Of a stretch of 64,000 nt of DNA, positions 1 to 10,282 are shown piece by piece. The notes under the pieces were generated by a model. That model worked only from the letters and a program-made list of their open reading frames with translations, made no database searches and was not told the DNA's origin. The position numbers and the translations under genes are program-made. The DNA comes from Whitmania pigra. Lineage: Eukaryota > Annelida > Clitellata > Hirudinida > Haemopidae. Location: positions 478,501 through 542,500 of the forward strand of contig JAJTWR010000136.1 of the NCBI GenBank assembly GCA_021613335.1. Direction: 5' to 3'. Position 1 is the stretch's first letter; every line of letters begins with the position of its first letter.

Positions 1-33
1 TACTTAGAAAAGATTGGGCATTTAATTTTTTAG

Positions 34-636
34 CATGCTAAAATGTTTAAGAAAAACGAACGCGAGACATCTCATTCGTCCGATTCTCCGAGGCACCCAC
101 AAGTGTCATTTTCGTCAATCACCGATTCTCCATCATGCAGTTTCAGCAACACGTACGATGTGGAGTTATTTTACCGAGATAAAGGTTCAGAAAGTGACCA
201 CATCACTTGTTCTAATGACAGACAATATGTGCCAAAAAATTTTGAAAGAAATCCACTTGCAGAATTTTCTAAAGAAACCATAAATGTAACATACACCCAT
301 GAAATAAAAATGTCGTGTGACCAAGTCAAATCATACAATTTTGACAATAAGAATGAAACTGTGGCTACAAAGTCTGGTAAAAATGGGACAAATAGCATTG
401 CTCCAACCTCTGGTCATCACAATTTATCATCATCTTCATTCAAGACATTCCTCAAATCTATATCCCCTAGTGGAAAGAGAAAACATGAACTCAAGAAGGA
501 AGTTGCAGCAAAATCACCTAGAAAAGTAAGTGAAAGGAGGCTCAATCAATCGGAGTCAGATGAAGAGAAACTCAAGAATAAAGACAAGAAAGCTACCATA
601 AAGAAAGAGTTTTCGTTCAAGTCATTTTCAAAATGA
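34..636 (+). CDS. Last exon of an unrecognised disordered basic protein (partial)
   Basis: The frame is open from a good splice acceptor (TTTTTTAG ending at 33) to the TGA at 634-636. It can be read from the exon edge (CAT GCT AAA ATG) or from the ATG at 43, which gives 197 residues. The exon is probably the 3' end of a gene that begins left of the window, because the acceptor is strong and the frame is open right up to it. The product has no recognisable domain. It is rich in Ser, Asn and Lys, with a strongly basic C-terminus (KKEFSFKSFSK) and an SPSGKRKHELKKEVAAKSPRK stretch that could act as a nuclear localisation signal. No transmembrane segment or signal peptide is visible. The function is unknown, and a stand-alone start at 43 cannot be excluded. 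Confidence 0.55.
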   Translation, partial: HAKMFKKNERETSHSSDSPRHPQVSFSSITDSPSCSFSNTYDVELFYRDKGSESDHITCSNDRQYVPKNFERNPLAEFSKETINVTYTHEIKMSCDQVKSYNFDNKNETVATKSGKNGTNSIAPTSGHHNLSSSSFKTFLKSISPSGKRKHELKKEVAAKSPRKVSERRLNQSESDEEKLKNKDKKATIKKEFSFKSFSK

Positions 637-2128
637 CCCTGCCAGCATGCATGTCATATTTTATGGTCCATGTTGGGTTTGGCAGAATCAAAGTTAACTT
701 GTGTGCTTAAATTCTACGTTTTATTTCCTGATGGTGATCATCATCTCTTTTTTGTGCTGTGTTCGTTCTTTCTTGAGTTGCTCACTTTCAATTTCTACAA
801 AGTTTCGCAGCAGCATTTTGATGTTTTATGGCTTTTGACATTCCTTGTGTGTTCATATCAGACATCAATCTGAAATTTCAATCAGTTCCCATCTGCTTTG
901 TACATCTTTTAAATCAGCTGTTGTTATCTGCTATTTTGTACAATCGGGATTTGCAGAATGCACGCTCAGACCATTAGCATAGCCGATTTTGAATAATGAC
1001 GAGATTAGGTGCATTTGTCAAATTGTTACGTCTTAGAGATTTTAGGCATTATGTGATGTTTGTTAATATTCCAGGGGCTTTGTTTATGTGATCTGTAAAG
1101 ATTGACCACCTTTTAATAGCTGGGTTACTAGAGTTGCATGATCTTGTTGTGCCTTTTCTAACCAAAAATTGTTAAAAATTGCATCAGCTTTTGTTATTAT
1201 CAGGTGTGCTTTTCACAAGAAAATGGGACCCAGCAGAATTTATTGAATTTTGATTGGTAATAACTTTTCACTAATTGGCTGTTTATGTCATGTATTTTTA
1301 TTGGGTCAAAACTTTAAATTCTATTGCTTTCTGCCATTCTGAAAGTTTCCGATTAACTTTGTGATTATAGTCATAAATAAAAGCATCTACAAATCTTTAT
1401 ATTAATTCCAACCTGAGAGGACCTGAGTTTGGATTTTCAAATAAGTTTTTGAATGGTATGTCTCATTCCAGTTCTTCAAACAAAAAACTAACCTTCCCAT
1501 TTCTCCAGACTTGAGCAATTATCTTTTAGCAGCTGTAGCTTATCGGGGTCGCGCCATAAATTCGCTTGATTGACAGACTTTGTCTCTGACAGGCAATCTC
1601 TGTGTCGTTAAACTTCGAAATGTGTCTTATATACCCATGAGATAAGTTAACATTTCCTAGCCTGCCTTAGGATGTAGATGCTCTAAACTTTAATCAATGA
1701 GAGCTGACTCCTAGAAGTTAAGATTTTTTAACGGTCGGATTCCTAAAGCATTTTCATAATCTATAAAGTTAATAATTATCTCTTTAACTTGTTTGACAGC
1801 AGAACACATGACTCGAAAAGGTTAGCTTTATAATATGTGTAATATATCTTAATGTTACTTATAAAATATTAGAATTTAATTGAATTTGACTTGGTGTGTT
1901 TGAAACAACGTAACATTTATTGACATGTTTTTTGCACTAAGTTGTATTGCGTTAAAATTGAATATATAAATTTATCTATTCAAAATTACTTACTGATTAT
2001 AATTATAATACAGAATTAATTTTATTTAATTATTTTTTTAATGCAAAGCAAATATTAAAAGTTAACTGTACGTTTCGAAAGCTTGACCTCTATTATAATC
2101 TTTCGTTTGGTATCGTCTTCTCTTAGCG
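637..2128. other. Intergenic region and 3' UTR, no gene seen
   Basis: This is AT-rich sequence between the unknown terminal exon and COX5A. An AATAAA near 1376 is a plausible polyadenylation signal for the upstream gene. The short open frame at 670-873 has no coding character that I can support. The COX5A promoter must lie in the last few hundred bases, but no clear motif stands out. Confidence 0.5.
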
Positions 2129-2834
2129 ATGGCTCTGCGAAGTGTTTTTAACATTAAAAATGTTGTTTCTTTGGTGAAAAATGCATCGATTAGACCAATA
2201 GGTAGTTAATTTGAAGTGGAAACATTCGCTTTGATGAACAAAGGGACTTTTTCGAATGTTCGATATCGAATTTGGCTACTTTTCAAATTAATGACGTTTA
2301 ACTTTTAAATTGCAGCCACCTCGGCAGTAAGGGCTTCCCATGCGCAAAAGGAATCTGATGAGGAGTTTGATAGGCGCTATGAGAGTTTATTCAACGATCC
2401 CAACATTGACGAATGGACTATTCGTAAAAGGATGAACGATTTGCAGGGATACGATTTGGTCCCCGAACCCAAAATTATCATTGCCGCTATGAAGGCTTGC
2501 CGTAGGCTGAACGACTATGCCTTGGCTGTTAGATATCTTGAAGCTGTCAAGGTGCGTTTAAACTAAATTTCAATGTCCAAAATGTCATAAAATACTAGCA
2601 ACTTCTGTTTTCTATGAATTTGGTGGATAATGCATTTATGACTTAAAAGCACTTTCATCATTTTTAATTTTTTTTTTATGGTTTTAGGAGAAGTGTGGTC
2701 CACAAGTTGGTAAAATCTGGCCATACATCGTGTCTGAGATTAAACCAACCTTGAAGGAGCTGGGCATCTTGACTCCTGAGGAAATGGGCTATGATAAACC
2801 TGAATTGGCCTGCAAGGATGTTTTTGAAATGTAA
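2129..2834 (+). CDS. COX5A: Cytochrome c oxidase subunit 5A, mitochondrial
   Basis: Three exons (2129-2201, 2316-2551, 2688-2834) join in phase to give 151 residues, the usual size for this subunit. COX5A is a nuclear-encoded, helix-repeat subunit on the matrix side of respiratory complex IV. The first 35 or so residues are rich in Arg, Lys, Ser and Ala without acidic residues, as expected for a mitochondrial presequence. The mature part carries the family hallmarks: an SDEEFDRRY start, [20 protein letters not shown] followed by AVRYLEAVK, and the C-terminal [17 protein letters not shown] segment. Both introns have GT-AG ends. The start is the only upstream Met in frame. The gene stands alone, about 0.8 kb from the next gene on the same strand. 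Identification is by recall of the human sequence and is strong. Confidence 0.96.
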
Positions 2835-3629
2835 ACAGGAATTTTCAGACATGCCAGAGCCTTAGATGTTGTTATCAAAATTCTTAATCGATCTCTGCCT
2901 TATGATTTTTTAAGCTAGTTCAATTCCTCTCAATAGGCTTTGATCTTCTAACTTGCAGCATTTAGACTCATGGTGCTTGCTTGAATTTTGGTGTTGACAA
3001 GTTGCTTGGAGTACATTTCCAAAATATGTCTGGCAAGAAAAAGACTGACTCCATTTTATTTAATTTTTTGCTTAAAATTATTTAAATATTTGGGTGGGAG
3101 TCACTTTGGAGAGTTGGATGGATAAACCAATTTTGTAGATAATTTCAATCTTGTTATTGAATACTTATGGATTATAGACGAGCATGACTCTGGTGTTTAG
3201 ATCAGACTTGGGGCGAGGGAAGGTTGATAAGGTCAATGAATTTTCATTTGCACATCTATGGGTAGGAATAATCATTTTGCTAGCAAAAAAATTGTATAGT
3301 GAAAAAGGTCTGTGTCAGGTATAAGTAATATCAAGTTTAACTAAAGAATTTGTTTGCTGGTGGGGGTTCTGGTGGAATGTCAAACTTGTATTATAGTTAA
3401 TTACTTTTTATTGAGAAATCTAACCTTAAGACAAATTAGAAGTATTTAGGTGGATATTGATTAAATATAAACAAAAGCTTGATAGAATTATTGAGATTAA
3501 GTTTTTTTTTTAAAATTGTAGTAGAAACAATTGATTAAAATATTTTAAACAATGAAAAGGCTATGATCTATCATCAAATAGCTATTGACCAAAAGGTATT
3601 TTGTTTTCGAACTTTGTATTGTGGCGACG
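2835..3629. other. Intergenic region, no gene seen
   Basis: AT-rich sequence between the COX5A stop and the start of the NUBP-type gene. It should contain the COX5A 3' UTR and the promoter of the following gene. I see no RNA gene, repeat or open frame of note. Confidence 0.5.
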
Positions 3630-6600
3630 ATGGAGGAGAACGTGCCGAATTGTAAGATCTTAATTGTCACATGTTTTTAGTCTGACGTAAGTTAATTACA
3701 AGTATTCTAATTTTTGGCGTTTGTGTTTTATATTTGTTTTTATCGACAAACGAAGAAACATCGCTGTTGTTAATCAGCTGATTTAGTGCTTCACAAATTA
3801 AGCGTAGAAATCGAAATTTAGAATCAAGTGAAACCAAATATTTATGTCGTAAAGTTTTTGATGAAAGCTTTAACTTACGTTTCTAACGTGGTCGCTTTAA
3901 TTACAAACATTTCTTAAAGCTTGTCCTGGACCCAATGATGATAATGCTGGAAGAACTTCCACATGTCAAGGTTGTCCTAACCAAAAGTTGTGTGCAGCCG
4001 GTATTAAAAATCAAGTTGATCCTGGTAGGTTCTAAAGCTTGTATAACTACTATTATATTAAATTATGTTCTTAGCTATCAACAAACTAACTAACGTTTAC
4101 TGTACTACTGTAAATATATAGCTGCTTCTGCATATAAAATTAGAGACTTGAAATAATTGAACAATTCGTGGTAATTTATTAAAAAGGAAATAAATATTTA
4201 ATAAATGTGAAAGTGAAATTTATACAAAATGAATTCTAGCAACTCATGAAATAAAGAACAAGTTGAGTGGCATCAGGCACAAGATAGCAGTTATGTCTTG
4301 CAAGGGAGGTGTTGGAAAGACAAGTCTGGCAGTCCATTTAGCAAGATCCATTGCCAGGGATCCCTCTGTGAATGTTAGGAATTTAAATGTTTAATTGGAG
4401 TTCATCTAAAACATGTAAAAGTTATCTAATTAACTGAGATTTATGTGATTTTGTTGTTAGTACACAGTTAAAAATAAGTTTATTACAATCAGGTTGGTCT
4501 CTTGGACACTGATATCACAGGACCTAGCCTTCCTGTCATGATGGATTTACAAGGCCAACAGGTATGTTTAAACCCCAGAATTTATTAGAATTTTGATTTT
4601 TTGATTGATTACTGGTTTGTAATTAAATTAAGTTGACGAAATGATGTTGATAAATAAACCAATAATTTAAAAACATTTTGTTTTCAGATTCACCAGAGTT
4701 CTTCAGGGTGGATACCAGTTGTGAGTTTGACAAATGATTTAAATTGAAATAAATGAAGCGATCAGTTAACTGGATGTCCGACTTTATAATTCATTGCAAT
4801 CCCCTTCATTCGCTTAATTAAGCATTCACATTTAATAACGAGATATATCATGCTTATGCATGGCCTCCTTAATTTAGCTCGACTTTATGACTGCCGAAGC
4901 AAATATTCTGTTTTTGTCAGTGTTCATTTTAATGATAACATTGACTTATTGTTTTGTCTTAATTGTCTAAAAACTCTGCTCATTTTGTAGTACGTGGATG
5001 ACAACTTGGCAGTGATGTCAGTTTCCTTTTTGTTGGAATCGCCAGATACGGCAGTCGTTTGGAGGGGTCCAAAGAAGAATGGTATGTTCATTGCTCATTT
5101 TGAAATTATTAATTCACTAATTAAGTCTTGAGTTTATCAATTTAACATGAAAACAACTATATTCTCCCTTTAACTTATATATTTTTTTATTTATAATTTT
5201 ATGTTCATTTGAGAGGGCATGAAGGGAAAAAATAATTTATATAGCACTGCTCTCCATGCTTCCTGGCAGTGCAAATTTAAGGAGATTAATGTCCATCAAA
5301 CATTGCACCTATGAAGTTTTACCATCATTTATTATTTTAATTTATTATTATTTCCTCACAGAATTGATCAAGAAATTTTTGTTGGACGTGGACTGGGCTG
5401 AGACAGAATATCTGATCGTGGACACACCGCCTGGAACTACCGATGAACACTTTGCACTCCAGGAGTACCTTAATAAAACTGTGGAGCTGGACGGGGCAGT
5501 TCTTGTCACCACACCACATGTACGTGACCTTTGACCTCATTGCAATTTATTTTTTATCTTTAGCTGGAATATGTTCGAGGCTTGACGTTATAAATGTTAA
5601 GCATGCAAACCTTGGTTATTAAACGTTTGTGAATGTTATTTTTGCTGTTGTTACATTAAGGATGCATTTGTTCTAGAATGATTACGTGTTACATGTAATG
5701 AAGGTATTATTAGTAAGCAGACATTTAATGTTTTATATAAAATAATTTTTATAAAATAAATTTTTTAATTTGTGTAGAATATTTTATGTCTACTTTATTT
5801 GTTTATTATTTATTGACAATTTATTTCATTTCGACTAACAACTGCAGGAGTCTTCTCAAGATGGTCTGAGAAAGATCATAAACTTGTGTGGAAAGTTTAA
5901 AATCCCCATCATTGGAGTCATTGAGAATATGGCAGCATTTTGCTGTCCAAAGTGTGAAGTGAGATTACAGTTATAAGTTGTTGACTCATCATAATCTGCC
6001 AAGCATAAGTTAATTAATTAAAAATGAAGATTAATGAACGCTTTTACTTGCAAACGTGCTCATGTGATGAAATTCAACTCTATACAGATGTTGTTTTTGT
6101 CTGAGTAACAATAAAATATGATTAACTATGATATGATGAATAACCATACTGTTTTAAAACATGGCACTCATTATTCACAAGGAAAATTCTGCATTGCTTG
6201 GACCACCTGGAATATCAGAGGAGATTTGTGCTGAACTTTCTGTGGCCTTCTTGGGTTCAATACCACTGGAGGAGTGCATTGGTTGGTGGTGATTAGAATA
6301 TTTGAGTAGATGGCAGAACATGACATGTTTAGTTATGTGATGTATTTGTTAGTGTAAGAATTTCTTTGAAATGTATTATTACCAATGAATAATGTTAGTA
6401 CCAATAACAATATTAATAATTTTATTACCCAATTGATAATGTAATAATCTAATTAATGATTCAATTAAATATTCAATGAATTATTAACCCTATTATCACC
6501 TTAAATAATAATCTGTAGCTACAGCATGTGAAGAGGGAAAACCCTTCTACGACCTACCCGTCACATCACCTGCAGCTCAGGAGATGGATAGAATCTTTAC

Positions 6601-9600
6601 AAGTACTAATTTCTCACTAATTACACATTATTAAACTAAATACTACTGATATTAATGATTATTATGGTTCTTATTATGACACTTTTTATAAAAAGAGAAT
6701 ATAAATTCCTGAAAATCTCCCATACATTCTTTGTTGTTTTTGAAAAATGTTTGCAGAATTGAAAATGATAAGATCTATTTTTGATCTTGATTAATATTCA
6801 AATATTCACTATGTAATTAGGGTGAGATATTTGTAAATATTAATGAGAAATTCAGAGATAATATTTATTCAAAAGACATCAAGGAGAAAGTTTCAAGGAT
6901 GAAGTCTGGTGAAGAGGATGATGAAGTACCTTCTGCTCGCAACAACTTGAGCAACCAATCGCCTTCTGTAAGCTGAATCTTGTGTTGAATGTTGCATTTC
7001 ATTGGCATTGCAATTTATTGTTGTTGTTGTTGTTTTTATTATTACCTAGTTTTTAATATTATATTTCATATTGCAATTCATATATACTATTTAATAACCA
7101 ATTATAATTCCTATTGCTGATGAGGTGTACAAGCTAATAACCACCTTTTTATTTTGATGTTGAATATTTAAATTAATTAATACACATTTGATAAATAATG
7201 TAAATATTTCCATGGTATTTCCAAATATTTCCTCATTTAACTTTTGATAAAAACCTTGTTTTGACTTTTATTTTCAAAGAGCACAGAAGACAAGAAAGAC
7301 TCACCTGCAGAAGATGCATCAATTACAGGTGATTTGTGATTTTTTTTATAAAATTTGTTTTTACCCTGTTATGATGACTTAAATTATTTGTAGAATTCAT
7401 TGAGATTTGATCAAATGACACTTGAAATTTATGCAAAAGAAATTATATTTAAATTTGTATTTTATGTTAGAACTATCTATTTGTCATTGTTACTGAGTTT
7501 GTGATGATTAATTAATTAATCAAGTTATTTATTAATTATTAAATTATTTCTTAGTCTGCTACGAACCAACCTCCATCAAGAACGTTGTCATGGTGATGTC
7601 TGGAAAGGGTGGAGTTGGTAAAACAACGTCAAGTGTTCAGGTTGCTCTGGCACTTGCAAGGAACGGCTTCAAGGTTTTTTATTGAAGAACACTGTTGTTA
7701 TTGTTTTATGTTATTAAGACATTGAGATAATGTATGCCTACAGAGTTGTTAGTTAATTTCAAAAGATATTTGGTAGCTGTTGGGATAATGTATGCCCAGA
7801 GATTGTTAGACAAGTAATGAGATATTTGTAAATAAGCATTTTTTATTAGTTGATGTGTTATCCTTATTGGCATTATTTTTAGTTGTATTTGCATGGCTGC
7901 TTTATAATTCATGACTTAACCTGCTTTTCATAAATTAAACTAAAGTTTGTTGGCAACTACAGGTCGGTCTTCTGGATGCTGATGTGTGTGGTCCATCAGT
8001 GGCTACAGTACTCAAAATAAAAGGCAGGAATGTCTACAATTCTGAACAAGGGTGAGAATCTTGCTGGATGATGGAGCCATCGATTTGTTTAAAATTCAAT
8101 TTCTTTAAATATTTTTGTAAAATAGATGCAAAATTAATGTAGTCACAAAAAATGGATTGTGATGTCGACTCATTTTTATTGCTTACTAAAACTTAGGTGT
8201 TATTAATTCCTCAATGGAACCAGCAGCAAGAGTTACTTAATATTAATTAATTCGTCGTTTTACAACAGATGGCTTCCAGTTTACTGCGGAAGTGAAAAAC
8301 GATTGGCTGTCATGTCGACCGGATTTTTCATGAACGACAAGAATGATGCTTTCATCTGGAGGGGACCCAAGAAAACTGGTGAGAAGTACCTGAGTCGCTG
8401 TGAAGCATAATTTATGATAAGACGTTACTTGTTCCTTATTCATCTGCTGGCCAAATATAGGCAATTCAGAGACAGTGATATTTTGGTAGCTAATCTACCT
8501 CAATCCTATAATACCCTACCTATAACCCTAAACCTACCTCAGGACCATGATAATCTTTGTAAAACTGACAAAAGTTGTTGCCCGTGAGGTGGGTTTTGCC
8601 AGTCACCTGCTTCTATAAGCACTGCTTAAATCCATTTAATGATGACTCAATATACAAGTTTGTGTTTACATACACACGTAGTATTTTATGCAGTTATTGA
8701 TTATTTTATACAACATTTGCCATTTCTCTTTGTATTTGTATTCAGCTGATTTTTTAATGCCCCATGTATCTGAATAGTATGTGCAGGTTGAGAGCATTGC
8801 ACATTACAACTGTTGCCATTAACATTGTATGCAGGAACACAACTCACCCAGCTAACTTGCCTAACCAGGCATTAAATTTACACCTTACATTTTAATCAAT
8901 TCCCAGGTATGATCAATCAGTTTTTAAAAGATGTTTGCTGGGGTGCCTTGGATTATCTGGTAGTGGACACACCACCAGGCACATCAGATGAGCACCTGGC
9001 TTGCCTTAATGCCTTCAAGGAGCATAACGTGATGGGGGCCATACTTGTCACTTCACCACAAGTTTGTTTCCATTGACTTAGAATTAGTATTAGCTAAGTG
9101 TTAATACTCACGATCATCAGCTGATGTTAATAAATTTTAACTGGTATTAGTTAGCTTAAACTTTAAGGGCTAGCTTATACAATATAATTATGTGAGGTTC
9201 ACAATTATTTTTGCTTGAGCATTGTCAATCTCCATTTTTGATGGTATATCAACTATTGCCATCGTAGGGTGTTTCACTTGCGGACGTCAGGAGAGAGGTG
9301 ACGTACTGTCGTCTCACGGGCACCAAGATCATCGGGGTACTGGAAAACCTGAGTGGATTCAGCTGCCCAAAGTGTTCTGTTGGTTGAATTTCAGTAGATA
9401 TGTCAAGATATTTCATCTTGCTTGAGTAATGAATGTCTTGATAAAATTTACAATAGCAATGCATTTTGAACCTACCTATGGTTTTATATTTGTTTAAAAG
9501 ATATTTTGTGAGTAATTTTTGAGCTCTATAATTTTATTTATGGGATTAAAATACTTTAATTTCAGGAAGTCACAAATATCTTTTCAAAGGGAGGGGGTAA

Positions 9601-9821
9601 AAGATTGGCCGATCACTTCAAGATTCCTTTCTTAGGTAAGCTAACTTTTTCTGCTAAATGCTAATGATTGCATCATTAATGCAATTGTTTAATGTTGCTA
9701 AAACACCATTTTAGTGGATAATGCTGTCACTTGATACTTTCCAGGTTGCATCCCCATCTGCAGCAGTACAGACGCACCGATCAAAGAGTTTACTGAACTC
9801 GTCGAAAATTACCTAGTGTAG
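3630..9821 (+). CDS. NBP35/NUBP1-CFD1/NUBP2 fusion-like Fe-S cluster scaffold ATPase
   Basis: Nineteen exons join exactly in phase to encode 592 residues: 3630-3651, 3920-4024, 4240-4373, 4493-4561, 4688-4720, 4991-5081, 5362-5519, 5848-5958, 6182-6281, 6519-6602, 6876-6967, 7280-7328, 7555-7673, 7963-8051, 8269-8378, 8907-9061, 9268-9378, 9566-9635, 9745-9821. Residues 1-300 are NUBP1-like. They have the N-terminal CX13CX2CX5C ferredoxin motif (Cys 9, 23, 26, 32), a P-loop KGGVGKT at 64-70, VDTPPGT, and the cluster-binding CPKC at 237-240. After an acidic linker (about 303-350), residues 357-592 are NUBP2-like. This half lacks the N-terminal cysteines and has [10 protein letters not shown] at 365-374, [12 protein letters not shown], and CPKC at 540-543. 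In other eukaryotes NUBP1 and NUBP2 are separate proteins that form the cytosolic Fe-S assembly (CIA) scaffold heterotetramer. The weak point is the exon 10/11 junction, whose acceptor has no pyrimidine tract. The alternative is two tandem genes, the second starting at the ATG at 6899. The extreme C-terminus is shorter than usual for NUBP2. Confidence 0.72.
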
Positions 9822-9941
9822 CCAATGGAAATATTTTTCAACCAAATCTTTGCATATTTATTAAGTATAATTCATAGTTGATGGAGATATATGATATAGT
9901 TTTGTAACTAACAAGACTTTGTCTCGTTCCTCTGTGATATT

Positions 9942-9974
9942 AATAAATAATGCTGTTTAAAGTTTCTTAATAAA
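9942..9974 (+). terminator. Polyadenylation signals of the NUBP-type gene
   Basis: Two AATAAA hexamers lie about 120 and 150 bases after the TAG at 9819-9821, one near 9943 and one near 9969. Either could serve the NUBP-type transcript. No comparable signal stands out just after exon 10 (6519-6602). Confidence 0.45.
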
Positions 9975-10080
9975 GTGGTGCCTGATAGCCTAGCGCAGAC
10001 CTTGGTTTCTGATTGGGGTCGGGTTCGTCGGGTATTTGTCAGAGTTCACCCCACAAAAAAGTGGCGAGTTCATCTTGGCA
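9975..10080 (+). repeat. Possible tRNA-derived SINE fragment
   Basis: A short GC-richer island in AT-rich surroundings contains TAGCCTAGCGC, close to an RNA polymerase III A box. About 35 bases later comes GGGTTCGTCGG, close to a B box. Spacing and order are those of a tRNA-like promoter, but the sequence does not fold as an intact tRNA by eye. It could be a degraded tRNA-derived SINE or chance. No second copy was seen in the window. Confidence 0.22.
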
Positions 10081-10282
10081 CATGATTTCAAAACGCTTTT
10101 ATCCGAAATAGACGTAACTAGTGATAAAGCCAATTATTTAATGACTGAGTGGACGGTGCATTAGTCATCATCGCCGTGCAGTGTTTACACAGCTGGTTCA
10201 TTTTCGAGTTAAGTTCGAATTTCGTTTCATGACATAAATGTCACCTTTTTTCTCAGTATTTTGTAATTAAAACTTTCGAATA

